A DNA stretch of 64,000 nucleotides from Sandaracinus amylolyticus (GTDB lineage Bacteria; Myxococcota_A; Polyangia; Polyangiales; Sandaracinaceae), in NCBI RefSeq assembly GCF_000737325.1, contig NZ_CP011125.1:2356001-2420000 (forward strand), in the 5' to 3' direction. Position numbers and translations under genes: made by a program. Under the pieces are notes generated by a model. That model was not told the origin of the DNA and did no database searches. It saw only the letters and a program-made list of their open reading frames with translations. Of the stretch, positions 1 through 9,011 are shown one piece after another; position 1 is the stretch's first letter; each line of letters begins with the position of its first letter.

Positions 1-1
1 C

Positions 2-1327
2 ATCGCGAGCGCTGCGTGCGCGACGAACGGGTGGATCGGCGCGCGTCTCGCGGCGCTGACGGTCGCGGGCGTCGCGCTCGCGATCGCGCTGCGCGAGGAG
101 GACGACGACGCGCGGGATCGCGCGCGCGGTTGGGTGATCGCGGCGGCGGGCGCGCTCGCGGCGATCACGCTCGCGGAGACGTACGGCGCGATCGCCGGGA
201 TGTCGTCGTACGGGCGCGCGCCGGGCGCGACGCTCGGGCAGCGCAACACCGTCGCGCACGTGCTCGCGATCGTCGTGCCCTTCGCGTGGCGCGCCTCGAT
301 CGTGTCGTCGCGCGCGCGGTGGCGGGTCGCGGCGATGCTCGTCGTCGCGCTCGCGAGCGCGGCGATCGTCGTGACGCGGAGCCGCGCCGGCTGGCTCGCG
401 CTGGGCATCGGGGCGATCGCGCTGGCGGTGTGGGCGGTGGTCGATCGTGGTCGTCGCGCGCGCCACCTCGGCAGCGCGCTCGCGATGACGAGCGGGATCG
501 TCGCGGTCGCGACGACGCGACCGGCGCTCGCGTGGCGCAGCGCGCACCCGTATCGCGACACGCTCGAGCGGCTCGTCGACGCGAGCGGCGGGAGCGGCCA
601 CGGGCGGCTCGTGCAGATCGACGCGTCGCGCGCGCTGATCCACGAGCATCCGTGGCTCGGCGTGGGCCCGGGGAATTGGGCCGTCGAGTATCCCGCGGTC
701 AGCCCGTCCGGTGATCCCACGTTCTTCGCGGATGCGTGGGAGCACACGGGTCGGCTCCTCACGAGCGACGTGGCGGCGCTGGCGATCGAGCGCGGCGCGC
801 TCGGCGTCGTCAGCGGGCTCGCGTGTGGGATCGCGCTGATCGTGGTGATCGCGCGGCTCGAGGATCGATCGCTTCGCGCGGTGTGCGCCGCGTGCCTCGG
901 CGCGACGGTGCCGCTCGTGCTCTTCGACTCGGTGCTGCAGATCGCGGCGCCGCTCGCGGTGCTCGCGGTGTTGCTCGCGCCGCCCGTCGATCGCGAGGTG
1001 CGCGTGTGGGGCGCGCCGCGCTGGATCGGGATCGTGCTCGCGACGGGCTTGATGCTCGCGGCGACCCATCGTGCGATCGAGATCCAGGCGCTCGCGCTGC
1101 GGGCGCACGGCACTCCTGCCGCGCTCGCATCCGCGGCGCGGCTCGACCCCGGCGACTACACGTCGCGCGCGAGGCTCGCGGAGACGCTGCTCGCGGAGGG
1201 CGACTGCCCGCACGCGCTGCCGCTGCTCGACGAGATGGTCGCGCTGCGCCCGCGACACCGGCGCCCGCGCACGGAGCGCGAAGTGTGCGAGGCGCTCACG
1301 GCACCACGCACGCCACGCGCTCGCTGA
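2..1327 (+). CDS. O-antigen ligase/polymerase-like membrane protein (5' partial)
   Basis: The reading frame is open from the left edge of the window, so the N-terminus is missing. What remains is strongly hydrophobic, with repeated Ala/Val/Leu membrane segments, one periplasmic-type loop and a cytosolic-like C-terminal tail. The motif HPWLGVGPGNW (nt about 648-680) is the signature of the Wzy_C/O-antigen ligase family (RfaL/WaaL/Wzy), enzymes that polymerise or transfer lipid-linked glycans in the inner membrane. The last 80 residues look like a TPR-type helix pair (LDPGDYTSRARLAETLLAEGDC), a common appendage in this family. The 3' end overlaps the convergent lipoprotein gene by 32 nt. The substrate cannot be inferred without the upstream polysaccharide genes. 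Confidence 0.75.
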   Translation: MASAACATNGWIGARLAALTVAGVALAIALREEDDDARDRARGWVIAAAGALAAITLAETYGAIAGMSSYGRAPGATLGQRNTVAHVLAIVVPFAWRASIVSSRARWRVAAMLVVALASAAIVVTRSRAGWLALGIGAIALAVWAVVDRGRRARHLGSALAMTSGIVAVATTRPALAWRSAHPYRDTLERLVDASGGSGHGRLVQIDASRALIHEHPWLGVGPGNWAVEYPAVSPSGDPTFFADAWEHTGRLLTSDVAALAIERGALGVVSGLACGIALIVVIARLEDRSLRAVCAACLGATVPLVLFDSVLQIAAPLAVLAVLLAPPVDREVRVWGAPRWIGIVLATGLMLAATHRAIEIQALALRAHGTPAALASAARLDPGDYTSRARLAETLLAEGDCPHALPLLDEMVALRPRHRRPRTEREVCEALTAPRTPRAR

Positions 1328-2267
1328 CGTCCACGCCGCCGCGGCCATCGCGCACCACCGCGGTGAACCGCACGAGCAGCCCGCTCTCGGGCACTTCGTC
1401 GATCTCGGGCAGCGCCCAGTCGATCTCGATCGCGGGGTCCTGCGTCGTCGTGTCGTCGACCGCGCTGAACGTGCGCTCGAAGCGGCCGGCCGTCGCGAAG
1501 TGCGAGATCTGCAGCACCTCGCGCTTGTCCACGTTCGCCGGAGGATCGCCCTCGACCGCGACGTACGTCTCGCGATCGGCGTCGCTCGCCGTGATCGTGA
1601 TCGTGCGGTCCGCGCGCTCGCTCGAATCGATCTGCGGGATCTCCAGCTCGGCGCATCCGTCGAGCGGCGGCTCGGCGCTCGGCGGATCCCAGGCGTCTCC
1701 CGCGAGCGTCCATGCCTCGTCGGCGATCGACGGATGTCGGTTCGCGGCTTCGCCCGTCGCGAGCGGGACGTTCAGCACGACGAGCTCCGCGCGCTCGCCC
1801 TCGGGCCCGCCCTCGCACTCGGGCACGTCGCCCGTGTCGACGAGCGCAGGCGTGCCGCCGCCGACGCACACCGCGCCGGTGATCAGCAGCTCGCGCCCCG
1901 CGCCCTCCGGCACCACCAGCTCGGTGCGCAGCGGCTCGATGCTCGGCGCGCGCGGCGGGAGCACGACGATCGTTCCCGGCGTGCACGCCGGCGCACCGGT
2001 CGAGCCCGGGAGCGGCGCGCAGGCGACCAGCGTCGCCGCGATCTCCTCGGGGCCCGCGGGTCGGATCGTGATCCACTCGATCACGATCGCGTCGCCCGGC
2101 GCGGGCTGGGCGATCTCCGGCGCATCGACGACCGACACCCGCGCGGCGACGATGCGCGTGCGATCCACGACCGAAGGCGGGTCGAGCGAAGGCCCGCACG
2201 CGAGCGACATCGACGCTCCGAACAGGCCGACTCCCGCGAGGACGACTCCGATGCTGCGCGCCGACAT
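1296..2267 (-). CDS. Predicted lipoprotein of unknown function
   Basis: Protein of 323 aa. The start is ATG at 2267, giving MSARSIGVVLAGVGLFGASM followed by the lipobox-like SLACGP with the acylated Cys near residue 25; a longer frame upstream has no signal sequence. The rest is acidic and contains no domain I recognise; a Ser-Glu-Arg-Ala-Asp block followed by short beta-rich stretches suggests an Ig-like secreted fold. The start overlaps the stop of the TonB_C/receptor gene by one base (TGATG), so the two are probably translationally coupled, and the lipoprotein may be a surface partner of that receptor. Four Cys remain after the lipobox. Confidence 0.7.
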   Translation of the reverse strand: MSARSIGVVLAGVGLFGASMSLACGPSLDPPSVVDRTRIVAARVSVVDAPEIAQPAPGDAIVIEWITIRPAGPEEIAATLVACAPLPGSTGAPACTPGTIVVLPPRAPSIEPLRTELVVPEGAGRELLITGAVCVGGGTPALVDTGDVPECEGGPEGERAELVVLNVPLATGEAANRHPSIADEAWTLAGDAWDPPSAEPPLDGCAELEIPQIDSSERADRTITITASDADRETYVAVEGDPPANVDKREVLQISHFATAGRFERTFSAVDDTTTQDPAIEIDWALPEIDEVPESGLLVRFTAVVRDGRGGVDVSERVACVVP

Positions 2268-4741
2268 CAGAGCTCTCCTCGGATTCCGATCGACGGGAGG
2301 ATCGGCAATCCCGGCAGATCCCGCGACTCGGAATAGTCGTAGTTGTAGATGCGCCCTTCGGGGTTCGTGCTGTTGTAGACGTTCTGCACGTCGATGTAGA
2401 ACGTCAGCGACACGTCCCCGATCCTCCAGAGCTTCTGGAGCCGCACGTCGAGGCGATGGAAGAACGGATTCCGATCCGAATTCACCGCGCCGTAGATCGG
2501 GCGATAGGTGCTCGTTCGCACGTCCTGGATCGCGCCGCCGATCGGCGTGTACGGATTGCCGCTCACGAGCCGGAACGTGCCGCCGAGCTCCCAGCCCTGT
2601 CCGATGCGCCACACGAGCGCGAGCGTGAGGATGTGCGTCTGATCGAAGTCGAACAGGCGCCATTCCTGGCCCGGCCCGTCCTGTCGCTCGCTGCGCGAGA
2701 GCGTGTACGAGAGGAACCCGAAGAGCGGATAGGGCCCATCGGGCTCCATGCGCGCCGCGACCTCGAGGCCGTAGATGCGCCCCAGTCCGTCGTTCGTGAA
2801 GAACGGCGCGACGCCGCGCGGCGTCGCGACCACACGATCCCAGAGGTGCTTGTAGAAGCCGTCGAGGGAGAACGACATCCCGTGCTCCGGGAGCCGCAGA
2901 TCACCGCCGAGCCCGACGTGCAGCGCGTGGATCGGCTCGAGGTCCGGATTGCCGAGATCCTCCACGCTCTCCTGGAATTCGGGCGGCTGCGAGAAGAGGC
3001 CGACGCCGGTGCGCAGCGCGATCTGATCGGTGAGGCGCACGCGCGCGGTCATGCGCGGATCGACCGTGAGCTCCTCGATCTCGCGGTAGTAGTCGGCGCG
3101 CACGCCGAGCACGAGATCGAGCCGCTCGAACAGCGTCACGTCGGTCTCGACGTACGCCGCCGGGCGATAGGCGACCACGTCGTCGATCGCGAAGTCGATG
3201 CGCTCGTCGGTCGGCATCGCGGGCATGCCCTCCGACTGGGCGGTCGGCGGGCCGCGGAACAGCAGGCTCAGCGGCGTGATCTGCATGTCCATGCCGACGA
3301 TCGTCCGCACGCTCGGCGAGAGCTGCATGCGCCACTCGCTGCGGATGTTCAGCGGCAAGAACTCGCCGTCGAGCTGGAACGCGTCGCCCACGCCGAGCTC
3401 CAGCAGGTTGACCCCGAAGCCGACCTGCACGTCCTGCTCGAGCCAGCCCTCGACGTGCCGCCATCCGATCTGGATGCGATGGAATTGCGTCGAGATGCCG
3501 AGATTGCCGCGCACCGCGAAGTCGCCGTCCGACGGATTCGCGAGCAAGAGGCGGAGCTCGTCGCTGCTGCCGTAGATCGCGAGTCGGATTCGATCGGCGT
3601 CGGTGGGAGTCCAGGTCGCGAGCGCTTGATAGTCGTAATAGACGGGCGCAGTGAGGAAGTCCGGCGCGTCGTCTCCGAGGCTGTCCTGAGCGAGCGCGAG
3701 GACCGCGTCGATGTAGCTGCGCCGGAACGCCAGCGCGAACGCGAAGTCCTCGTCGATCGGGCCCTCGAGCATGATCGACGCGTCGATGCCGCCGCTGAGA
3801 TCGATGAACCCGTGGAATCCGTCGAAGCGCGGATCGCGCGGATCGACCTCGAGGATGCCGCCGATCTTGCGCCCGTATCGCACCGAGAAATTGCCGGGGA
3901 CGAACTCGATGCGCTGAAGGAGCTGCGAATTGAAGAACGAGGTCAGTCCGCCGAAGTGATAGAGGAGCGGGACCGGATTGCCGTCGAGGAACACCTGGCT
4001 GTCACCGGGCGCCGATCCGCGCACCAGCAGGACGCCGCCGCCGAACGCAGGGCGCCCGACGCCCGGGAGCAGCTCGACGACCCGCAGCGCGTCGCCGCGC
4101 GTGCCCGGCATGCGCGTGAGCACTTCGCGGCGCAGCACACGCCGCACGGCGTCGCGTGGCGAGGGCTCGACCTCGGCGCGCGCGCGGAACACGGGCTCCG
4201 GGTCCTCCGGCGCGTCGGCCTCGGTCTCGCTCTCGGCCTCGGCCGCGCTCTCGCCTTCGGCCTCGGTCTCGGTCTCGGTCTCGGTCTCGGCCTCGGCGTC
4301 GCCCTCCGCGGCGGGCTCGATCTGCTCCTCGACGACGCGCGCCTCGAACACGTAGCGATATCGGATGCGCGCCCCGATCGCGCGCTCACCCACTCGCGCC
4401 GGCTCGAATACGAACACGCGCGCCGCGGTCATGGCGCGCTCGTCGAACGCCTCGAGGCCTTCGCCCGCGCCCTCGACGACGCGCACGTCGGACACCGTGC
4501 CTTCCGCCGTGACGGTGATCTCCAAGAGGACCGCGGCGTCGCGATCCTCGAGCCCCTCGGGCGGATCGCTCGGAACGAATTGCGTGAGCCGCGGTGGGCT
4601 CGGTCGGGCTGGCGCGTCGTCCGCCGGCGCGTCCTGCGCTTTCACGTGCGCTGCGTTCGCGACGACCACGGCCAGCGCGAACAGCAGCGACGCGAGCCAC
4701 CCGCGAGGTCTCCCACACACGGCTCGGCACTTTGGGCCCAT
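2267..4741 (-). CDS. TonB C-terminal domain fused to TonB-dependent outer-membrane receptor
   Basis: 824 aa with start ATG at 4741, chosen because it begins a signal peptide (hydrophobic residues 15-33, cleavage near KAQD). Residues about 50-135 match a TonB C-terminal fold (the VLLEITVTAEGTVSDV strand and the FEPARVGERAIGARIRYRY end). Then comes an acidic linker (about 140-182) dominated by Glu-Thr and Glu-Ala repeats, a plug domain with VLLVRGSAPGDSQVFLDGNP (about 190-310), and a beta-barrel to the C-terminus with alternating aromatic strands. Receptors of this family take up scarce ligands across the outer membrane using energy passed by TonB. An N-terminal TonB_C copy in the periplasm could contact or replace a transducer. 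It is followed by a coupled lipoprotein gene. Ligand unknown. Confidence 0.85.
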   Translation of the reverse strand: MGPKCRAVCGRPRGWLASLLFALAVVVANAAHVKAQDAPADDAPARPSPPRLTQFVPSDPPEGLEDRDAAVLLEITVTAEGTVSDVRVVEGAGEGLEAFDERAMTAARVFVFEPARVGERAIGARIRYRYVFEARVVEEQIEPAAEGDAEAETETETETEAEGESAAEAESETEADAPEDPEPVFRARAEVEPSPRDAVRRVLRREVLTRMPGTRGDALRVVELLPGVGRPAFGGGVLLVRGSAPGDSQVFLDGNPVPLLYHFGGLTSFFNSQLLQRIEFVPGNFSVRYGRKIGGILEVDPRDPRFDGFHGFIDLSGGIDASIMLEGPIDEDFAFALAFRRSYIDAVLALAQDSLGDDAPDFLTAPVYYDYQALATWTPTDADRIRLAIYGSSDELRLLLANPSDGDFAVRGNLGISTQFHRIQIGWRHVEGWLEQDVQVGFGVNLLELGVGDAFQLDGEFLPLNIRSEWRMQLSPSVRTIVGMDMQITPLSLLFRGPPTAQSEGMPAMPTDERIDFAIDDVVAYRPAAYVETDVTLFERLDLVLGVRADYYREIEELTVDPRMTARVRLTDQIALRTGVGLFSQPPEFQESVEDLGNPDLEPIHALHVGLGGDLRLPEHGMSFSLDGFYKHLWDRVVATPRGVAPFFTNDGLGRIYGLEVAARMEPDGPYPLFGFLSYTLSRSERQDGPGQEWRLFDFDQTHILTLALVWRIGQGWELGGTFRLVSGNPYTPIGGAIQDVRTSTYRPIYGAVNSDRNPFFHRLDVRLQKLWRIGDVSLTFYIDVQNVYNSTNPEGRIYNYDYSESRDLPGLPILPSIGIRGEL
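4219..4302. repeat. Hexanucleotide repeat coding for a Glu/Thr/Ala linker
   Basis: Imperfect six-base tandem repeats of the form TCGGTC or TCGGCC on the plus strand encode the acidic Glu-Thr/Glu-Ala linker between the TonB_C and plug domains of the receptor fusion. The unit is a multiple of three, so unit gain or loss would change linker length without a frameshift. Confidence 0.7.
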
Positions 4742-4804
4742 CGCGCGATTTCGTAAAGAGCGTAGGGCTTGCGCCCGGGGCCCCGCGCCCGAGACTCTCG
4801 AGCC

Positions 4805-6163
4805 ATGCAGCAGCGCGAGCGACAGGGGTCGGTCGACACGACGGTCGGATACGAAGTGCCGCGCGCGAGCGATCGCCCACCGCTCGCGCTCGGCGAGACC
4901 GCCGCCGACGCGAGCCTCCCCGGCGCGCTGCACGCGACGGTCGCGCTCGGCGAGACGCTCGCCGCGCCGCTCCCGGAGGTCGCCGAGGGGGCGAGCGCGC
5001 CGCGCGTCACGTCGACGTCCACGTCGGTGCTGCCGCGCGTCGAGGCGGAAGGGAAGGGCGTGCGCCTCGTGCCCACGAGCGGTCCGCGATATCGCACCGT
5101 GCGCTCGCTCGGCGAGGGCGGGATGGGCGAGGTCGCGCTCGTCGAGGATCGCGACATCGGTCGCAACGTCGCGATGAAGCGCCTGCGCGCGACGTTCGGT
5201 CAGGGGCCCGCGGTGGTCGCGCGCTTCGTCGACGAGGTGCGCACGATCGGCAACCTCGAGCACCCGAACATCGTGCCGATCCACGACGTCGGGGTCGACG
5301 AGAGCGGTCGCTACTTCTTCGTGATGAAGTACGTCGACGGCGAGACGCTCGAGTCGATCGTCACGCGCTTGCAGGCCGGCGATCCGCGCGCGATCGCCGA
5401 TCACGGCATCACGCGCCGCGTCGAGATCTTCGTCGGCTTGCTGCGCGCGCTGCAGTACGCGCACGCGCGCGGCGTCGTGCACCGCGACGTGAAGCCCGCG
5501 AACGTCATGATCGGCCGCTACGGCGAGGTCGTGCTGATGGACTGGGGTGTGGCGCGGCCCATCGCGAAGGTCGGCGCGCACGACGACGCGCAGCGCATGA
5601 GCCCCGACGAGATGCGCGCGACGCCCTCGCGCGCGAGCGAGACCCACGCGGGCGCGCTGATCGGGACGCCGCTCTACATGTCGCCGGAGCAGGCCGCGGG
5701 GAAGAACGACGAGCTCGACGCGCGCAGCGATCTGTACTCGGCGTGCCTCGTGTTCCACGAGCTGCTCGGCCTGCGTCACTACCGCAGCAGCACGAGCGGC
5801 TCGCTGGGCGAGCTGCTCGAGGCCATCCGCGCGCAGGAGCCGGAGAACGTCCACACGATGTTCCCCGCCCATCCCGCGAACCCGCAGGGCATCCCTGCGG
5901 AGCTCGCGCACTTCTGCCGCCGCGGGCTCGCGCGTGATCCCGCCGCGCGATGGCAGAGCGCGGAGGAGATGATCGCGGAGCTCGAGGCGATCCTCGAGGG
6001 ACGCTGTCGCGTGCAGTGCCCGGTGACGTTCATGAAGCGGTCGACGCGCGAGATGGGCCTCTTCGTCGATCGACGCCCGCGCTTCGCGATGGGCGCTGCG
6101 ATCGTCACCGCCCTCGTCGTGCTCGGGCTAATCGCGAACGCGCTGCGTGATCTGATCCTCTGA
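4805..6163 (+). CDS. Hanks-type serine/threonine protein kinase with C-terminal membrane anchor
   Basis: 452 aa. Start ATG at 4805 is preferred over a TTG 36 nt upstream. Residues 1-94 are a low-complexity region. The kinase domain spans about 95-385: glycine loop LGEGGMGEV, catalytic Lys in VAMKRL (K125), HRDVKPAN loop (H226-D228), and the activation segment opens with DWG (246-248) instead of DFG, as in one bacterial PknB-like subgroup. MSPEQ stands for the usual APE motif. A single transmembrane helix (about 428-446) lies at the very C-terminus with only a few residues outside, so unlike PASTA kinases it has no extracellular sensor. The gene is divergent from the TonB_C/receptor gene with 63 bp between them. 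Substrates unknown. Confidence 0.9.
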   Translation: MQQRERQGSVDTTVGYEVPRASDRPPLALGETAADASLPGALHATVALGETLAAPLPEVAEGASAPRVTSTSTSVLPRVEAEGKGVRLVPTSGPRYRTVRSLGEGGMGEVALVEDRDIGRNVAMKRLRATFGQGPAVVARFVDEVRTIGNLEHPNIVPIHDVGVDESGRYFFVMKYVDGETLESIVTRLQAGDPRAIADHGITRRVEIFVGLLRALQYAHARGVVHRDVKPANVMIGRYGEVVLMDWGVARPIAKVGAHDDAQRMSPDEMRATPSRASETHAGALIGTPLYMSPEQAAGKNDELDARSDLYSACLVFHELLGLRHYRSSTSGSLGELLEAIRAQEPENVHTMFPAHPANPQGIPAELAHFCRRGLARDPAARWQSAEEMIAELEAILEGRCRVQCPVTFMKRSTREMGLFVDRRPRFAMGAAIVTALVVLGLIANALRDLIL

Positions 6164-6432
6164 TCGCTGTCGCGCGCGCCGCGCTCGTGAGGCGCGCTCG
6201 TCACCGAAACGATCCATCGCCGTCGACCCCGGGGACGATCTCGGTTCGGTGCGAGGCCACGCCGAACGGGCGGGTCTCGCGCGGCCGCGCTCGCTCGGAT
6301 CGGGCCGCTCCGACACACGCTGCGCCTCTTGCGACGCAGGGGACACGCGATGCCACTCGCGCGTCACACGTCCGCCACGGACGCCTGCGACAACGCGCCG
6401 CGTCCGGAGGGGTTCGCCACCGGAGGAGACGA

Positions 6433-7233
6433 ATGCTCGACGACTTCGGCAAGAGCGGTTCCGGAGGGCGCGGTCGGTTCGGCCTCTCGCTGGGCGCGTC
6501 CGTGCTCGTGTTCGGAGCGATCAGCGGCGCGGTCGTCGCGGCCAGCGCGATGGTGCGTCAGGTCGTGGTCGAAGAGGAGCTCGTGCAGGTGGAGTTCGCA
6601 CCACCGCCCGAGCCCGCTCCCGAGCCGCCGCCGCCACCGCCGCCTCCCCCGGTCGAGGTCGCGACGCCTCCGCCGCCCGACGCAGCGCCGGCGCGCCTGG
6701 GTCGTCCGCGACCCGAGCTCCAGCAGCCCGACGAGATCCCCGACGAGCGCCCCGAGGAATCGGATGCGCCCCTCGCGCCGCCCGACGATCCGTTCGGACC
6801 GGAGCAAGAAGGCGACCCCAACGGCACGCCGGATGGTGTGATCGGCGGTGTTCCCGGCGGCACCGGCACGGCGGTCGTCGCGGAGCCCACGCCCGCTCCG
6901 GCGCCCCAGCCCGCGCGCCCGCGCGGCCCGCAGCGCGTGATCGAGGGCTCGACGCCGCCGCAGGTCGATCGCGAGGAGATCGCGCGCAACTTCGACATCC
7001 CCAGCGAGGTCCGCACCGCGGGCATCGCGCGGATCACGGTGGTCGTGCGCGTGACGGTCGCGGAGGACGGACGCGTGATGCGCGTCGACGTGCTGCGCGG
7101 ACACCCGCTGATCCCGAACGAGAACATCGTGCGCGCGGTCGAGCGCAGCAGCTTCCAGCCTGCTCGCCTCGCGGACGGATCTGCTTACTCCGCGATTCAC
7201 ACGCTCCCGATCACCATCGCAGTCACGCTCTGA
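6433..7233 (+). CDS. tonB: TonB-type energy transducer
   Basis: 266 aa. ATG at 6433 sits behind a strong GGAGGAG ribosome-binding site (6422-6428), and the product then has the expected layout: short cytoplasmic tail, one membrane anchor (about 14-36), a Pro-rich periplasmic spacer (about 55-160, with runs of Pro and Glu-Pro) and a TonB C-terminal domain (about 175-266, ending FQPARLADGSAY then two beta strands). TonB spans the periplasm and transmits proton-motive force from ExbB/ExbD to outer-membrane receptors. It is the first gene of a tonB-exbB-exbD-exbD-receptor cluster, 48 bp before exbB. The 269 bp between the upstream kinase and this gene hold no gene I can support. Confidence 0.9.
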   Translation: MLDDFGKSGSGGRGRFGLSLGASVLVFGAISGAVVAASAMVRQVVVEEELVQVEFAPPPEPAPEPPPPPPPPPVEVATPPPPDAAPARLGRPRPELQQPDEIPDERPEESDAPLAPPDDPFGPEQEGDPNGTPDGVIGGVPGGTGTAVVAEPTPAPAPQPARPRGPQRVIEGSTPPQVDREEIARNFDIPSEVRTAGIARITVVVRVTVAEDGRVMRVDVLRGHPLIPNENIVRAVERSSFQPARLADGSAYSAIHTLPITIAVTL

Positions 7234-7281
7234 CGCGACTGGCACGCTGACTCCGACTCTCCGCTCACCCGAGGTATCAGG

Positions 7282-8022
7282 ATGAACATCAATCTTCTCG
7301 AGCTCTGGCACGAGATGGGGCTCCCGGTCCGGATCGTCGTCATCGTGCTGACGCTGCAGGCCGTGGCGAGCATCGCGGTGGCGATCGATCGCCTCGTGCT
7401 GCTCTTCCGCTCGCAGGCCGTCTCGCGCGCGTTCGCGACGAAGGCCGCGCCGCTGATGGATCAGGGCGAGTGGAGCCGCCTCTTCGACGAGGCCAGCAAG
7501 GCGAAGGGGTCGCACCTCGCGCTGGTGCTCTACACCGGGCTCAAGGTCTTCCTCGACCGCAGCAAGGCCGGCGACGCGCCGGAGCGCGCGGCCGAGCTCG
7601 CGCGGCGCGCGATCGAGCGCAAGGGCGAGTCGACGTCCGACGAGCTCAACCGCGGCCTCAACGTCCTCGCATCGACCGGCTCGACCGCGCCCTTCGTCGG
7701 TCTGCTCGGCACCGTGCTCGGCATCATCAACGCGTTCCAGATGATCGCGGCGAGCGGCTCGGGCGGCATCGGCACGATCGGCGCGGCGATCGGCGAGGCG
7801 CTGATCGTGACGGGCTACGGTCTCTGTGTCGCGATTCCGACCGTGCTCGTCTTCAACTGGATCTCGGGTCGTATCTCGCGGTTCGAGATGGGCCTCACGA
7901 ACGCAGGCAGCGAGCTCGCGGATCGCCTCGAGGTCAGCGAGCCGGTGAGCACCTATCGCGAGAGCGGCACGCGCCGCGCGCCGACTCCGTCGGAAGAGCT
8001 CGCGACCGCCGAAGCCGTCTGA
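7282..8022 (+). CDS. exbB: ExbB/TolQ/MotA-family proton channel subunit
   Basis: 246 aa, typical length for ExbB. One N-terminal membrane helix (about 15-37) is followed by a long cytoplasmic loop and two helices, the first containing STGSTAPFVGLLGTVLGII (about 135-155), the hallmark of the MotA/TolQ/ExbB family; the second (about 170-195) contains ALIVTGYGLCVAIPTVLVF. ExbB forms the inner-membrane pentamer that channels protons to drive TonB. It lies between tonB and two exbD genes, which supports ExbB rather than TolQ or MotA. The C-terminal tail after residue 205 is polar and of unknown role. Confidence 0.92.
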   Translation: MNINLLELWHEMGLPVRIVVIVLTLQAVASIAVAIDRLVLLFRSQAVSRAFATKAAPLMDQGEWSRLFDEASKAKGSHLALVLYTGLKVFLDRSKAGDAPERAAELARRAIERKGESTSDELNRGLNVLASTGSTAPFVGLLGTVLGIINAFQMIAASGSGGIGTIGAAIGEALIVTGYGLCVAIPTVLVFNWISGRISRFEMGLTNAGSELADRLEVSEPVSTYRESGTRRAPTPSEELATAEAV

Positions 8023-8052
8023 GCGACGACTCGCACGCACGGAGCACGCAGC

Positions 8053-8487
8053 ATGAAGCGCTTCGGTGGAAAGCGATCGCGACCGAGCCCGGCGATGAAC
8101 GTCACGCCGCTCGTCGACATCGTCCTCGTGCTCCTGATCATCTTCATGGTCGTCCTCCCGAGCATGGAGAACGACGCGCCCGTCGACCTGCCGAGCATCT
8201 TCCACGTCGACGAAGATCCGCGCGGCCGAACGGATCCGATCACGGTCTCGATCACGGCGGATCGTCGCTTGTTCCTCGAGCAGGACGAGATGCCGCGAGA
8301 CGCGCTCGAGTCGCGACTGCGCGAGATCCACGCATCGGAGCCGACGCGCCGCGTGATCCTGCGCGGCGACTCGACGCTCCGCTACGAAGAGGTCCGCAGC
8401 CTCTTCCGCATGTGCCAGCAGATCGGTCTGCCGGGCGTCTCGCTCCGCGTGGGTGAGCGCGGCGGCGAAGGCGAGAGCGAGGGCTGA
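8053..8487 (+). CDS. exbD: ExbD/TolR-family protein, first copy
   Basis: 144 aa with a GGAG ribosome-binding site before ATG at 8053. A short basic N-terminus is followed by the single membrane helix MNVTPLVDIVLVLLIIFMVV, in which D22 is the proton-carrying Asp conserved in ExbD/TolR. The periplasmic domain has the family's strand pattern, ending in VILRGDSTLRYEEVRSLFRMC and a final GLPGVSLRV strand. Only 3 nt separate its stop from the second exbD. The two copies share the N-terminal helix but differ in the periplasmic part, so they probably form a heteromeric ExbD pair in the ExbB pore. Confidence 0.92.
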   Translation: MKRFGGKRSRPSPAMNVTPLVDIVLVLLIIFMVVLPSMENDAPVDLPSIFHVDEDPRGRTDPITVSITADRRLFLEQDEMPRDALESRLREIHASEPTRRVILRGDSTLRYEEVRSLFRMCQQIGLPGVSLRVGERGGEGESEG

Positions 8488-8490
8488 GCG

Positions 8491-8937
8491 ATGGCGTTCG
8501 AGGTCTCCAGCGGCAAGGGCGGGAAGAAGGGGCGCAGCAAGCCCGACATGAACGTCACGCCGCTCGTCGACGTGGTGCTCGTGCTCCTGATCATCTTCAT
8601 GGTGATCACGCCGATGCTCGCGAAGCAGTTCTGGATCCACCTGCCGAGCGAGCCCGAGGAAGCGGAGGCGACGCCGCCGCCGCCCAGCGACGACGGACCG
8701 CCGGTCGTCACGGTCGACGCGGCGGGTCGCGTGCTGATCAATCGCGACGAAGTGCCCCTCGCGCAGCTCGAGACGCGCCTGCGTCGAGTCCTCGCGGCGC
8801 GCGGAGACCGAACGGTGTTCTTCGACGCGCAGAGCGACGCTCCGTACGGCCGCGCGGTCGAAGTGCTCGACACGTGCCGCGGCGCCGGCGCGACGACGAT
8901 CGCGGTCGCGACCGAAGCGCTCGCCGACGCGCGCTGA
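8491..8937 (+). CDS. exbD: ExbD/TolR-family protein, second copy
   Basis: 148 aa, starting 3 nt after the first exbD stop. A Lys/Gly-rich N-terminus precedes the membrane helix NVTPLVDVVLVLLIIFMVIT with the essential Asp at D26. The periplasmic part carries an acidic, Pro-rich insertion (EPEEAEATPPPPSDDGPP) missing from the first copy, and ends in a TVFFDAQSDAPYGRAVEVLD helix typical of ExbD. Having two ExbDs per ExbB is common in Myxococcota and Bacteroidota TonB clusters. The next gene, 74 bp downstream, is the receptor this machinery presumably powers. Confidence 0.92.
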   Translation: MAFEVSSGKGGKKGRSKPDMNVTPLVDVVLVLLIIFMVITPMLAKQFWIHLPSEPEEAEATPPPPSDDGPPVVTVDAAGRVLINRDEVPLAQLETRLRRVLAARGDRTVFFDAQSDAPYGRAVEVLDTCRGAGATTIAVATEALADAR

Positions 8938-9011
8938 ACGCAGAGCTCCCGCTGTCTATCCGGTTCGCGGACTGATCGCCGCGACGTCTATCGATCCACC
9001 TCCGAGGTTCC

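Noticed and set aside
2456-4756. Open frame of over 750 codons opposite the TonB_C/receptor gene
   Set aside because: Antisense shadow; the minus-strand product has signal peptide, plug and barrel.
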